The notes below the pieces were generated by a model. It was not told where the DNA came from and ran no database searches. It worked only from the letters and a program-made list of their open reading frames with translations. The translations under genes were made by a program, and so were the position numbers. 60,935 nt of DNA from Nemertoderma westbladi. Taxonomy: Eukaryota; Xenacoelomorpha; Nemertodermatida; Nemertodermatidae. The stretch is from NCBI GenBank assembly GCA_032718475.1, contig JAUCBJ010005236.1:1-60935 (forward strand). The letters run 5' to 3'. Shown piece after piece: positions 46,073 to 57,540 of this stretch. Each line of letters opens with the position of its first letter. Position 1 is the stretch's first letter.

Positions 46073-46660
46073 TTATGTTATAGTGTGTCTAGTCCGGTCG
46101 CAAGGAGATGTTGTAGTACTGTAATCTAGCAGTAGATTTTCCTTTATTGTAAATGTGACTCCGTTCATAGCGAAAAGCTTCGAAATAAAGTTACTGTCCA
46201 TGATGGCCTTCATGGATGGCACGGGAGGATTGACCCGTCCAAGTAATTTCTCCCGGTCATATCTACAAAAAATCATAGATCGCAGCATTGGCAGACTGTG
46301 TCGCTTTCTGGCGGTTTGATAGACGCTACCCAACCCGATATAGGATGAATATGATTCACCAGTCAGTGACGAGTTGGTTAGCAGTGCGGAGTTGAGAGAT
46401 GTACCCAGGTGTGGGTTTGGGCAGGCAGCAGCGCGAATAATTTTTCTTACAGCATCTCGAGAGGCTTCCATTGATATTGGTCTAATCTGGGCAACGTTAT
46501 AAAGTGTTTCGTTCGATACATAATTCCCGACATTTAACAGCGACCTCAGTTGTTTCCTATAGTGTGCGTCAATCCGGTCAAGATTGGTGACAGAGAGTGC
46601 TCCAAAGATATATTGAGTACGGTATAATATTGCTGGGACAGCGGCTGTTCTCCATAGCAA
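46073..46660 (-). pseudogene. C-terminal fragment of a LINE reverse transcriptase
   Basis: A 195-codon frame opening with LWRTAAVPAILYRTQYIFG, then LDRIDAHYRKQLRSLLNVG and VSNETLYNVAQIRPIS. This is the thumb and C-terminal region found after the catalytic core of many LINEs (compare LFRAAVVPVLLYGSPCWAL and HISNQTLYNIGGVSLVP in the LINE at 11250). It is distinct enough to be another family. The catalytic motifs are absent. The last third shows no motif I recognise. Probably a dead 5'-truncated copy. Confidence 0.65.
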
Positions 46661-46827
46661 GGATACACCATGGTTAACACGTGGCTTCTTGGTTTGGATA
46701 CAATGCTATTTTACAACTGAGACATCGTATTGGCAAAACCGGCAGTCACTGCGGATGAGACATATCCAAACATGTGAAACCTGCTCAACGATACTGATCA
46801 TGATAGAGCGGATGAATTACCGGGGAC

Positions 46828-47905
46828 GGATCTAGGACACTTCCCCCCCCGGACACTTCCCCCCCCCCGGACACTCCCCCCCCCCCCCCGCCCAAGTAGG
46901 AGACTTCCCCCTCCGGACAATCTGGGTGCATCAAAGCAATAAACAAAAGTTAAAGATGGTTACGGGACAAGTTGTATCTAGAGATGTTTTTTCAAAATTA
47001 TAAAAGAAACATTTTTATAGTCAAATTTTGTTTGTTTTTCTTTTAATTGGGGGCTGCCGCCCCCAAACCCCTGCTTATTTTCTTGGGGGCTGCCGCCCCC
47101 AAACCCCTGCTTCTTATCTTGGGGGCTACCGCCCCCAAACCCCCGCATCTTTTCTTGGGGGCTGCCGCCCCCAAGCCCGGCATTCCCTGAGTGCCCGTGG
47201 TGAAAGACTTAAGACCATTTTGAAATAATTAATTAATGTTTGTATCATCAGATAATAAATTGACTAAGCCTAAAGTAGGAGCTGTGTTGAATGTTAACCA
47301 AATTAATATATAAATTAGTACAATATTATATAATTCAACAAATTCCTATTAAAAATATTGCAAGTAACCAGGAAATTTAATATGCAGTGTGTATAATATC
47401 TATAAATGTCCCTGGAGAGGTATAATTTTGATTGCAACAATAATATTCATCCCCATCTGCTACAATTTGAAGAAGACTATTACATAATAATACCTATAAT
47501 TAAAACAATTAATTATTATCATTCTATAGTTAATGAAAACAGTATATCATTCGGGGGATGGAATTTATAGGTCATCTAATTAATGGTTTAAAGCTTAGCA
47601 AACAATACGATGTAATTGCATTGATAAAACCCATAAATAAAACTTGGATATAAAATGTAAAATCGGGATGCAAAAGATCACTTTCTGAGCTACGAAAGGA
47701 AAATTGGATGCAACTTGTCTGGATACAAGCGGTCCGTTTACCTTACAAAATGAAAAATAAGAATGTGCGAAGTTAAGAACAGTCGGGGCGGAAGTGTCCG
47801 GGGGGAAGTGTCTGGGGGGGAAGTGTCCGGGGGGGAAGTGTCCTACTTGAGCGGGGGGGAACTGTCCGGGGGGGAAGTGTCCGGGGGGGGGAGTGTCCGA
47901 ACACC
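46828..47905. mobile_element. Foldback element with GGACACTTCCCC tandem arms
   Basis: The left arm (about 46833-46920) is an array of CCGGACACTTCCCCCCC-like units. The right arm (about 47785-47900) is the same array inverted. Both contain the odd spacer CAAGTAGGA/TCCTACTTG. The ends read GGATCTAGGACAC and (complement) GGTGTTCGGACAC. They are flanked by ACCGGGGAC (46819-46827) and ATCGGGGAC (47906-47914), a 9-bp direct repeat with one change. No transposase. The interior holds a 36-bp tandem repeat. Confidence 0.7.
47049..47184. repeat. 36-bp tandem repeat of GC-rich hairpins
   Basis: GGGGGCTGCCGCCCCC starts at 47049, 47085, 47121 and 47157. Each copy is a self-complementary hairpin. It lies inside the foldback element. 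Confidence 0.95.
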
Positions 47906-47914
47906 ATCGGGGAC

Positions 47915-49049
47915 TTAAGTGTTAGCTAACTGTTGTGTTGCAAGACGACCGTCCAGAAATGAGCCCATAGATGTATAGGCTGATGGATGTATGTTATCAT
48001 TTGGTTGAACTGTTTCAATCACTCACTCCATTCTTCAGTAGCGCCACGGTTCTCAAAGTATCCGTAAACGTGCAGTTTACTGCTCAGGTAACGGTGGGTA
48101 TGACCATCGGGTTGGATATATAAAATGGGGTGGGTTTATATAAAATAATATGTTTTTACGAAACCAATCAAATTTCGTGATTTATTATTTTTGGTTTGGG
48201 TGAATGAGTTGTATAATATCTGATTATTATAATGATCTATATATATAATATCTGATTATTCAATATAACCTCTGAGTCGTAGGACAAATTAGCAGCTAAC
48301 TTCCTGCGTCCAATCGATCCCACCCCTGTTTGGACACCGATAGTAACCTGGTGTTTGCACTATTGCCAAGTTTCCAATAGCATGAAGACGCACCAAGTTA
48401 ATTACGACTTTTCACCACTATTTTTTTCTGTTAAGTATTTTAGCATAAGAAACGACTAAAATGCTATATTTTTTGCTCTACATTTTGGTTACAATTATTT
48501 TGGATTGCATTTATTTTGTACTATTTTTCGAGGCTATATTTTGGATCCTAACGGACCCAAAGCACCCCTCACCCGGTTTCTCTTTTTCCCTCTTCCCAGG
48601 GGGTTTTCTAAGGTGTTACGTACGTACCGTACACTATTAGTATTCCATTTTAATAACATTTGGAAAATAGAAATCACTGTGTTTTAATACTATCTTGAAA
48701 GGGTTGTGGAAGTCAGTAAATAACAAGTCGTTGAAGGACCGTGTCTTATGCGAGCTATTTTCAAGTCAATCTTCTCGACCGATAAACCAAAACAGTGTGT
48801 TCCAAGTGTATTAGCACTTGGAAATATTTTGAGATACTTTTAAAAGCCGTTTAGGAGCTTATCGTGTAGAAGGCACGAGCAATCACAGTAAGACTTCAAT
48901 CACGGAGCACATATCAATTCTACTCTAAATTCATTAAGCATGTACTGCTGAGGAATTTGTGTAGTTTAGCATTCGCATGAGGTCCATAAATTCGTGGCAT
49001 GTGTTGCAGACGTATGTATGTTTATATAGAATGAATTAAAGATACTCAC
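47915..49049. other. No feature seen
   Basis: AT-rich sequence without recognised genes or repeats, directly downstream on the minus strand of the candidate exon at 49050. Confidence 0.4.
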
Positions 49050-49132
49050 GATAAGTTTCTATAACATGAGTCCAGCAGATTAGAGTCGCCTGAATTCTTC
49101 TGTTGTGGTTGGCAAGAAAACTGCCGCTTCAT
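49050..49132 (-). CDS. Candidate first coding exon (minus strand)
   Basis: A well-formed exon. The acceptor TTTTTTCAATTTTTTAG lies before 49146, followed by a 14-base leader and ATG at 49132 with A at -3. Then come 27 codons (MKRQFSCQPQQKNSGD early, NLLDSCYRNL at the end), two spare bases, and a good donor TTATC|GTGAGT at 49050/49049. The two spare bases are compatible in phase with the exon at 16135 (TC+A, serine) or with 21836 (TC+C, serine). It is on the same strand and upstream of the Munc13-4/BAIAP3-like exons, so it may be their first coding exon. A separate gene is possible. Confidence 0.45.
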
Positions 49133-49314
49133 TTTGATAAGTCGAACTAAAAAATTGAAAAAATATAGAATTAGATAGAAATTATGAAGCTGAAGATGGT
49201 GGCTTTGCAAATCTGCTAACGCCAGAGTTACATAATTAGCAAAAGTAGTGTAGGCCTACTAGGGGTGTAAACCGTTATTATATAAAAATGAAGCTGTTAC
49301 ATAATTTCTTGTTA

Positions 49315-49366
49315 TATTGTTTTGGTTACAAATGGCCTGCTGCTACTGTAACCTGCTCATTTCCAT
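49315..49366 (-). repeat. Dispersed repeat, GGAGCAGGTT family, diverged copy
   Basis: Complement reads GAGCAGGTTACAGT, then TTGTAACCAAAACAATA, in the same order as the copies at 2128 and 51487. Confidence 0.45.
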
Positions 49367-50125
49367 TAACGTTTATAACGCCTGTCGGCGTAGCGCTTTA
49401 CACCCGTGAATTAGCAGTAGATTTGTTATTAATTAGCGCAATTAACATGATCTTATGGTAAACAACCACATAAAATTATGTTATTTTGGATTAATGCATA
49501 TGAATGTATAATGATTCTTATTTCCAAGTGGGTAAAATGTTTAACCATTATTGTGGGTTTATCCCACTTGTTTTTATTGTATTAGTAGAATCGAACTTGT
49601 TACTTAGATGGTATAAATACCATTGAGTCATTAAGTAACAAGGTGTCACAATAGTGAGGGAGGGTGTGGCCCCCTGTACCGTCTATGGTGTTGTCGTATC
49701 GTGTAGGCACTGTATATACAATATGTGCCTTATGTTGCTTTTGTGATGCTGCCTTAGGGCAATCTCGACGGCAAGAGAACCCATTGGACCACGCCCTCCT
49801 ACAAAATTGACACCTTTCTACATTTAATATTAAAAATATCATTGGTTGTATGAGTAGTAGTGTTGACATCATTGTTGCTGTTCCTCTTGAAAGTCTTTTT
49901 CGTATAAAATTTCACATACAGCTATCTGGCATTCTGGAACAGATGAATTGCAATGTACAATTTGTTTTCTAATTAGTTTGATGATGAAAACAGAAAAAGC
50001 AAGTTACTCAGTTTATATTCTAGGAATTTAAAACGATAAATAATTACAGGTTGACTCAATGATTCGTCTGATAATCGGGTCTCAGATCATGGTAACTTCA
50101 AGTCTTTCTAATGATAATATTAGGC

Positions 50126-50498
50126 GGAGTCCGGACAATTGCGACCCGGACAATTGCGACCCGGACAATGGCGACCCGGACAATTGCGACCCGGACAATT
50201 GCGACCCGGTCAATTGCGACCCATGTTTTTAAATAAAAATTATGGGTCGCAATTGTCCGGGTCGCAATTATCAATGATATGCATTACATATTTTTATCTG
50301 GATCCGGACAATTGCGACCCGGGCAATTGCGACCCGGACAATGGCGACCCGGACAATTGCGACCCGGTCAATTGCGACCCATCAATTTTTTCTAAAACCA
50401 AGGGTCGCAATTGTCCGGGTCGCAATTGACCGGATCGTAATTGTCCGGGTCGCAATTGTCCGGGTCGCAATTGTCCAGGTCGCAATTGTCCTAACATC
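50126..50498. mobile_element. Foldback element with GGACAATTGCGACC tandem arms
   Basis: Arrays of the 15-bp unit CCGGACAATTGCGAC run forward (50131-50221), inverted (50244-50271), forward again (50305-50381) and inverted again (50402-50490), forming two nested hairpins. The outer ends read GGAGTCCGGACAATTG and (complement) GATGTTAGGACAATTG. They are flanked by a perfect 9-bp direct repeat, ATATTAGGC, at 50117-50125 and 50499-50507. It has the same design as the elements at 23311 and 46828 with different arm sequence. Confidence 0.8.
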
Positions 50499-50976
50499 AT
50501 ATTAGGCCACATAATAATTTGCAAAATTAATATTCATCACTCAATGCAAACAGTGTGACCTTTCAATATGGAGCTAATTTAACGTGTTGTACAACAAAGC
50601 TGCCGAATGTCAATGAAAAGTTCTATGATTTCTTATGGCAACTATTACTACAGTACTATGGGTACAAATCCAACATAAACAAGGAACTCGCATAGAATTA
50701 ATATTTTTTAAGAAACCCTGATTTATTCATCTGCCGACCGACCGTCCATCCTGCAGGCAGATACAAAGGAGATCCATTAGGCCAATGTCTGTGAAGACAG
50801 ACGGATCCACTTTACCCGACCTGGTGGAACAACGGATCTTGCCGAGACGATGCGTTGACACAACCGAAGGATTCAATGCGGGTGATTCGGTGCCGACTAC
50901 CGCCCGCGGCCATATTCGCATTGTTTGTGGGTTGGGTGAAGAGGTTAGCGCGGGCACGTATCAGGGGTGCAGCGTA

Positions 50977-51230
50977 GAGGTAGTACTTCACCCAGTACTC
51001 AGGGCAGTACTTCAGGCAGTACTTCAGGCAGTACTTCAGGCAGGACTTCAGGCAGTACTTCACCGAGTACTCAGGGCAGTACTTCAGGCAGTACTTCAGG
51101 CAGTACTTCAGGCAGGACTTCAGGCAGTACTTCACCGAGTACTCAGGGCAGTACTTCAGGCAGTACTTCAGGCAGTACTTCAGGCAGTACTTCAGGCAGT
51201 ACTTCAGGGAGTACTTCAGGCAGTCCTTCA
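50977..51230. repeat. 12-bp minisatellite with 72-bp higher-order period
   Basis: Tandem CAGTACTTCAGG units. The variant ACTTCACCGAGTACTCAGGG recurs every 72 bp (near 50988, 51060 and 51132), so a six-unit block has been duplicated. Frames are open on both strands because 12 is a multiple of three. Confidence 0.95.
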
Positions 51231-51486
51231 ATAGTGTTCAATAGTTTAAATGTTTTTCAATAAGTTTCATTTAATTTCATTTTGTTTTGTAATAATATTT
51301 CAAATGGTTTCCATAATAGAGGAGGAGTGTGTTGTGTCATAGTGGTACTCTTCTGTTCCAGAACATTTACGCCAATTCATCCTGGTAATTTGTCTCGTTT
51401 TTAGAGACAATGGCGCAAATGACTGCAACATAAACTATGTGTTAAGTTGGTTTAATAATTAACTAAATTTAATTCAACGAGCCAAG

Positions 51487-51537
51487 GGAAGGAGCAGGTT
51501 AGATGGACATTGTTTTCTAATCGAAACAATAAATGAA
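51487..51537 (+). repeat. Dispersed repeat, GGAGCAGGTT family, copy
   Basis: GGAGCAGGTTAGATGG, then GTTTTCTAATCGAAACAATA, as in the copy at 2128. Confidence 0.5.
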
Positions 51538-54505
51538 AGTTTATTTCACTTGCGGTGATTGTGCGGATCGCACATTGTTTCATTCTCAATTTGGATTTAC
51601 AGTTTTTTTGTTTTTTCAGTAAGGTTTACCAGTGCATACTGCATCTCAGAGAAATAATATTAAGTTGTGTACTTTTGTTCAGAGAAATTGTTAGTGCCGA
51701 TTTCCAAAGGCAAGTGATAATTTGTTAAAAGAGTATCAAAGGATTGAACATGGGGCAAGGCATAGTATCTATCAGTTGAAAATAATTTGTTGATATTTTG
51801 TTTTGAAACTATGCATGAGTAATCGCTGGAATACAAGTTTTAGGAGCTAAGATTCCTAACAATGAGCGATAATAACCAGGATTGACCTCATAAACCAAAT
51901 TAATGCACATTTATATAAAATTATAATTGTTAAATCTTCAACACTACTATAAGTTAGAGTGACGATAATTAACTTTATTATACCGCACGAATTGAGAAAT
52001 TAATGAATAATGAATAATCTAATGAATAAATCAGTGGAAAAGATCACTTTTTATTCTTGGAAACCAACTAACTGTGCAAAATGCAGAAATTGTCATCTTT
52101 TTGGGAATATGTCCGCGAGTTTAATAATTTATCTCGGGAATAAATTCAGAAGAATATCAAGGGGAATTACAATCTAATAAAAAGACAAAAAGTATGCCAT
52201 AGGGGTGGATGGAGGGAGGGGGGAGGGGGGGGGGGGGGGGGTCCATATCTTTCACTAAAAGTTGGTGTGAAATCCAAACTTGTGGAGTGTGGTAAAGGAG
52301 AACCGTCATACCAATCCAATGAACTACATAGATTCAACTGACTCAGAACATAAATCAATAAATGTGGAAGGATTTGCTCAGAAGTCAAATAAAGGTAAAT
52401 AATAATATGTAAAATGTTGAATGGGGCACGATTTTATGATATGATAAGTGAATTCTACTATAGAGTAAGTACGAACATCCACTTTCGTTGATTAATCTTA
52501 AAAGGAGCGGAACTTTTCTATTCCACATTAATCAACACATTATCCGACCATCTTTCGTTAATATGTTCTGACATTTAGACATAAGATATGTTGAGCTAAG
52601 AAACTACTACTGGGGTTGTGAGTTAGGTAGGAGGAAGTTAGGGCAACTTCCTGATTTATTAATTAGTGGATTGGCTGAGGGGGGAATGATATATTCGTGA
52701 TTAATGGGATGCAATGGGATTCATGTGATATATTTACGAGTGTATGAAGAAATTCAGCCTTAAACTAACGTCCATGGATGGATATTGCTCGTGTAAAGAT
52801 ATCTTGTGAATAGTGTATTTGTTTTATTATTTTATATAGATAGTAATCCTCTTCGATTCATTAGTAATGCTATGTAGGACTTGTTCATCTTTTATCAAAC
52901 TTCTTTATCTCTAACTCATGGTTTATCCGGACTCATCTCATTTTTTTTCCAGAAAGATCTAGAAGAACTAATAGCAGATCTCTTCGTTTTGTTCACTATA
53001 AATCAATAACCGGAATTTAACCGAAATTAGCAAACCAAAGCTAATGTAATAAGAATCGAATTAGTGATGTAGTAAAATTTAACTAATTCTACGGTAAACT
53101 GTTAAACATTGGGAATGAATATTTGTAGGCCTATATACTGGCCTAGTGCAGATTGATTGTCTTTAAAAGTGAATAGTAGTGCTGATTTAAAAGTGAAAAG
53201 TAATCATTTAATTAAACGATGGAAATTATTAATTGCTTAATAATTACGATGTATTAAATTTCAGAAATATTTTTGGCATACCTCAATCGATATCATCCAA
53301 TTATAGTTCTGAAATTGGATCCATTCAATCCTTAAGGGCACCGATTTGTATGACAGTGGGCGGTCGCAATTTATTTGGTAATTACGATTTAATATCTGAT
53401 TTCTTTTGATTTATTTAATATAGGTTGCTTCATCAATAATCCTCGTCTTTACCGAGAACTCAACTACCCGACTCGAATGCAATTTACCGCCAATGTGATG
53501 ATCAGATTCCCGAGGTTCTTAGATAGGAATTATTCATCTTCAAAGTTAACTATGTTTTTTTTTTTTACTATTGTATGCATACAGACAGCATAAATAAACC
53601 ATAAACTAAATGGGTAAAACACTAGAGTCTTACACCCCACAAACTAACAAAAAACATAGGATCAGGACATTACGCTACGCCCTAAGTAGTGCTCAGCCCT
53701 ACGGCCATCAAAAAACAACACAAACAATGCAAACAAAAACAACATAAACAAAAAACAAATATATTAAAACATGCTCAACATACAGGTATGTATCGCACCC
53801 TAACCTAACCGCCATACACTAAATGATACCGGTAGTATACTGCACAAAAGCTAAGCCTATATATTCTATAAAAAAAAATATGACAATTTTGTCGCCGTGA
53901 AAGGGGTATGACTGAGGCAAAAATTATTAATTTGTGAAAAATATTGTTGCGTTTCGGTGCCAGTACGCGGTAATCTCGACAACTCATCAGCTGGACAAAG
54001 TATTACCCAAAGCCTATCTATATGGCACCAATGACCTAAAAAATCGCACCATGAACTCTGTTACCACCTATCCCAAACAGACATCAGACCACAGAACATT
54101 GGAACCCTATAAGTAAGTAGATCAGTGATACCAATGGAAAACTGGTAGGTTGCTGGGGCAAACACACACAGTATATATATAAAAAATAAAAATATATTAG
54201 ATTATTTAGACATTTTATTGCCAATATTATCACCCTCTCTACACCTTATAGGTGTCTGTTGTTGTAAATGTGTAAAGGTTAGACACCGTAATATAAAAGT
54301 ACTTTGAGTTTTGACTGATGTACTTTTGACTGGGATATTGGATTTTAGGTTTTGTTGGTTATCCCAAACGCCAATTAAAACAGTAGCAATTAAACATGAA
54401 ACCCTAGGCCTATAATGAAATAAATTACTAATGATTTATATTTACGTTTCTGAACGTATGCTGCTAATTCCACATTCCGATTATCCGATGTAGTGCTGTT
54501 GTGTT
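51538..54505. other. Repeat-poor intervening sequence
   Basis: It contains a purine-rich tract ending in 17 G (52225-52241), an A-rich CAAACAAAAA stretch (53690-53760) and two TAGGCCTA palindromes. A minus-strand donor-like GAG|GTATGC sits near 53284. No gene could be supported. Confidence 0.4.
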
Positions 54506-54723
54506 GTGGGGCGAGCCACGAAGTGAGTGAGCCTTAGCGTAGTGGTACCATTAATCAACTTGTCGTTCTGTCGTTCTGTCGCGTTTTTTTTCAGTATTTT
54601 ATTTTAAACGTTAATAACTCGGCCAATCCTTGATGAAATCTATCCAAACTTGGTACACATGTTGTTTGGCGAAAGTTTGAAAATTTTCCAAGTAGAATTT
54701 GCGTGGGGCCTTCGTGCAGCATC
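54506..54723. mobile_element. Dispersed GGGGCGAGC element, copy 2 (reverse)
   Basis: Starts GTGGGGCGAGCCACGAAGTG and ends GGGGCCTTCGTGCAGCATC, the inverted order of the copy at 29253. The shared interior includes CGTTAATAACTCGGCCAA. Confidence 0.6.
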
Positions 54724-55381
54724 AGTGTAACTGTCATTGCAGTTATAATAAATTTATTTATCCAAATTTAAAATGCGTTAAATTATTATTACTGTAGGAT
54801 ATATCAGCTGGTTTTCTTACAAATTTTGCAATTCTGCATGTACCATGTGTACCGGTACTGTCAGGCTGTACTCATTCCCTGAATCGAGAATCCTGCAATC
54901 AGTCAATACTGCAATACTGGTCAGCCGGTACCATACACTGCAGACATGCCATATCATGTAATCTAATTAAACATGACCCCGCCAACCCTTGCGGTGATTA
55001 TAGTTTAGGCCTAATTAGCCCAGTACCGGTACCGGTAATAATAATATAATACATTAATAGTTTAGATAGTTACCGCTAATCATTCAGTCATTGGCACGGT
55101 ACACCGTATTGCTGTACTGCCGTTGTAGTGCGCACCGTAGGTACCACCCTACTACCGGTACCGGCTGACCGCGTGACCGGTGGCAACTAGCACGTCAACA
55201 CTTTCACAGCAACAGCACTACCGGCGATACACAGGTTGGAATTTATGTAGAGTTTGCTCAACAGTACAAATATAAAATAGTTATCTAAATTATATATATT
55301 ACTATTGACAAGTATTGAAATATATACCGTTATTCGTGTTATCAGTATTTGCAACATCTGACATTGAAGAGGTGAGAGAAG
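54724..55381. other. ACCGGT-rich sequence, no gene seen
   Basis: Several isolated GTACCGGTAC-like words near 54850, 55022 and 55155, the same core as the 32/37-bp minisatellite but not tandem. Confidence 0.4.
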
Positions 55382-55938
55382 ATGAATACCGGCACTCAAC
55401 AAAACCAACGCTTATCACAGGTCGGTATGGTTACCTCGAAACCGGCGCGACTGTCCACTCGAATACAACTTCAAAACACAAACGCCAACAATAAACTGAA
55501 AGCGAATCGAACGTCTTCAGAAGAATCTGTCATTGGCAATTGGGACGAAGAAAAGGAAGCCGAAACCACGGGAATGGACCACAGCTAAGATTGAATGCTC
55601 CCATTGTCAGAGTTCCTGGACCGAAATTGAAACACCAATTGCCGATGGGCTTGATCTCTCAAACCAAAACTTCCTCTGCGGGGTTTGCGCGGCAGTAAAG
55701 ATTGAAAGTCTGGAAGCTGGCATCCCTAGGTATTATTATTATAAAGAGCGTCAGCCTGCGTTTAATAAATATATTTTAATACAAAACAGGTCGAACGCAA
55801 AGAGGCTTATAATGAAGACGAGTACTGCATTGATTATATTCCTGTAAACCACCTGGCTTTGCATATTGAACGTGCGTTTGGAAATAAGCTCGTGCTACCC
55901 TTCCGTGGTGGTAGATGTCGCGGTTATGTATTGGTGGG
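55382..55938 (+). CDS. Unidentified coding-like stretch with a two-CxxC motif
   Basis: Three neighbouring plus-strand stretches look coding. From 55382 an ATG opens 68 codons. In another frame from about 55560, basic KKRKPKPREW is followed by IECSHCQSSWTEIETPIADG and NQNFLCGVCAAVKIESLEAG. This gives CxxC...W...FxCxxC...L, a PHD/zinc-knuckle-like spacing seen in ORF1 of some LINEs. After a possible mini-intron (CTAG|GTATTA to AAAACAG|GTC, about 55728-55790) a third stretch reads YNEDEYCIDYIPVNHLAL and LVLPFRGGRCRGYV. Frames do not join cleanly, so this is either a broken element or exons with unrecognised splicing. No function is claimed. Confidence 0.3.
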
Positions 55939-55939
55939 A

Positions 55940-55954
55940 GGGGGGGGGGGGGGG
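55940..55954. repeat. Poly-G tract (15 G)
   Basis: Uninterrupted run of 15 G, following a GGTGGGA lead-in. Confidence 0.95.
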
Positions 55955-56077
55955 TGCAGATTAAAAGGGGTGAACACGTACTGTCCCCCTTTCTTTGATT
56001 AATTGGTGGTGTGGGTTAATCTCTCATAACCTGATTTTGTGATACAGTCGCACAATTTTAATTTGTATCTCATAACT

Positions 56078-56111
56078 GGGCCTCGTGCTGCGCGAAGGCC
56101 CCACGAACGTG
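56078..56111. mobile_element. End fragment of the dispersed GGGGCGAGC element
   Basis: CTCGTGCTGCGCGAAGGCCC and CACGAACGTG match the complement of the left end at 58253 (CGTTCGTGGGGCGTCGCGC). The rest is missing. Confidence 0.5.
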
Positions 56112-56479
56112 TTCACCACGTTAACACACCAGTAGTACTACACAAACAGTTTAGCAGAATGTCGGAATTTAATTCATGGGAATATAGCGAGGCAACATTT
56201 CTTATTCGGTATGGTTAATTTCAGTATTATTATATTTATCCTGTCATATCATAATTATCTATTCCTAAGCATTTAAATGTTAATTCGCATGTGATCGATT
56301 GATTGAACAATTTAGTTAACTTAAAATTAGTTTACATTTATCATCATTATTTGCATAACAGCATAATGGAATGATATGCTGCAGCAGTCCAGGGAATAAT
56401 GAGTAACCATTATGGTATTGATTGAAAATTTACAGAACACAAGTAAAACGAACATCAAAGAGTAGACACCTTCAACCTG

Positions 56480-56790
56480 GTAACGTTCAATCATACTGAG
56501 TCCGGCCATCCGTCTCAGCCAAATAGGCCGCCAGGGGATGGGCCTATCAGTGGCCAGAACCGACGCCGCGTTACCCATTAGAACAACTAGCAACCACTAT
56601 TCGGCTCAACGGGAATCGATGGGATCGCGGATCGTGTGTCACCGCACGGAGGCGGGAGCCGATCTCCCCGAGGAACCGGACCAGGGCGACCAAAGCTCTC
56701 AAAGGCCACTGGTGAGGCCATCACCTCGCTGTAAGTCACATTGCCCCTCTCGGGTCTCTCTACGGTGCTCCGCCCAGCAATGAGGGACTG
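56480..56790. other. GC-richer block, uncertain coding
   Basis: A GC-rich patch unlike its surroundings. On the plus strand it ends in TCGCT|GTAAGT (56729), a good donor. On the minus strand it contains MGNAASVLATD, vaguely like the GNAASILGT at the LINE tail near 18000. The evidence is too thin to choose. Confidence 0.25.
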
Positions 56791-56797
56791 CTGCAGA

Positions 56798-56886
56798 TGA
56801 CGGATGTGGATGACGGATGTGGATGACGGATGTGGATGACGGATGTGGATGACGGATGTGGATGACGGATGTGGATGACGGATGTT
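56798..56886. repeat. 13-bp minisatellite
   Basis: About seven copies of GACGGATGTGGAT. Immediately follows the GC-rich block. Confidence 0.95.
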
Positions 56887-57540
56887 GAATTGCAACATTG
56901 TTACAGTATGTTGAACAGTTTTTAAGATGGTGGTGAAGTCTAGTAGTCGTAGAGACATTTCGTAAAAAATCATTATAAATGGGAATAGAAATATAAGGTT
57001 GATTTAGGAAAATTTGAATTTTTATTTCATTTCTGACAACTATTTATAGTAGCAAGTTAAAGTATCCAATCACATCTGTTATATCGCTTGAAGTCCTTCC
57101 TTATTTGGAAATCACTGTCGGGAAATAGGGCTGAATGAATAGATAACATTTTTCGTGCACCAGAAAAAGTGTCATAAAAGTTCCTATGAAAGACAAGGAA
57201 AATTGATTAGCCAATCAAATAAAACTCGTCGATGCTTCATCCAGTGGTACTGTATGCTACTTGAGGTAAATTCAAATTCAACAATAATTGGTTTTGTGAC
57301 ATCGTGTAAATTGAAGTTTAAGCATGACATGCCATTAGTAGTTGTAGTGATTATGGTTACCAAAATAGTACCAATAGTCTTCGTATTTGTACAGAAAGCC
57401 CAATTAAAGTTTTTATTTTTTATATTATTTATTCATCATGACACAAGGAGTCAGATGTACAAGTATAGTAACAAGTAGGCCTACAAGTAATCAAAGAAGC
57501 ACTCGGCCGAGGCCGGAAGTGACCCGAAGGCTCATCATTC
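56887..57540. other. No feature seen
   Basis: AT-rich sequence. A TAGGCCTA palindrome lies at 57476. Confidence 0.4.

Noticed and set aside
53270-53350. Minus-strand 5' untranslated exon with donor GAG|GTATGC
   Set aside because: Only the donor string is present. No acceptor, start codon or promoter could be supported.
53949-53989. Second hammerhead-like signal (CTGATGA and GAAAC on the minus strand)
   Set aside because: The segment between the two core parts does not form stem II, so the core cannot fold.
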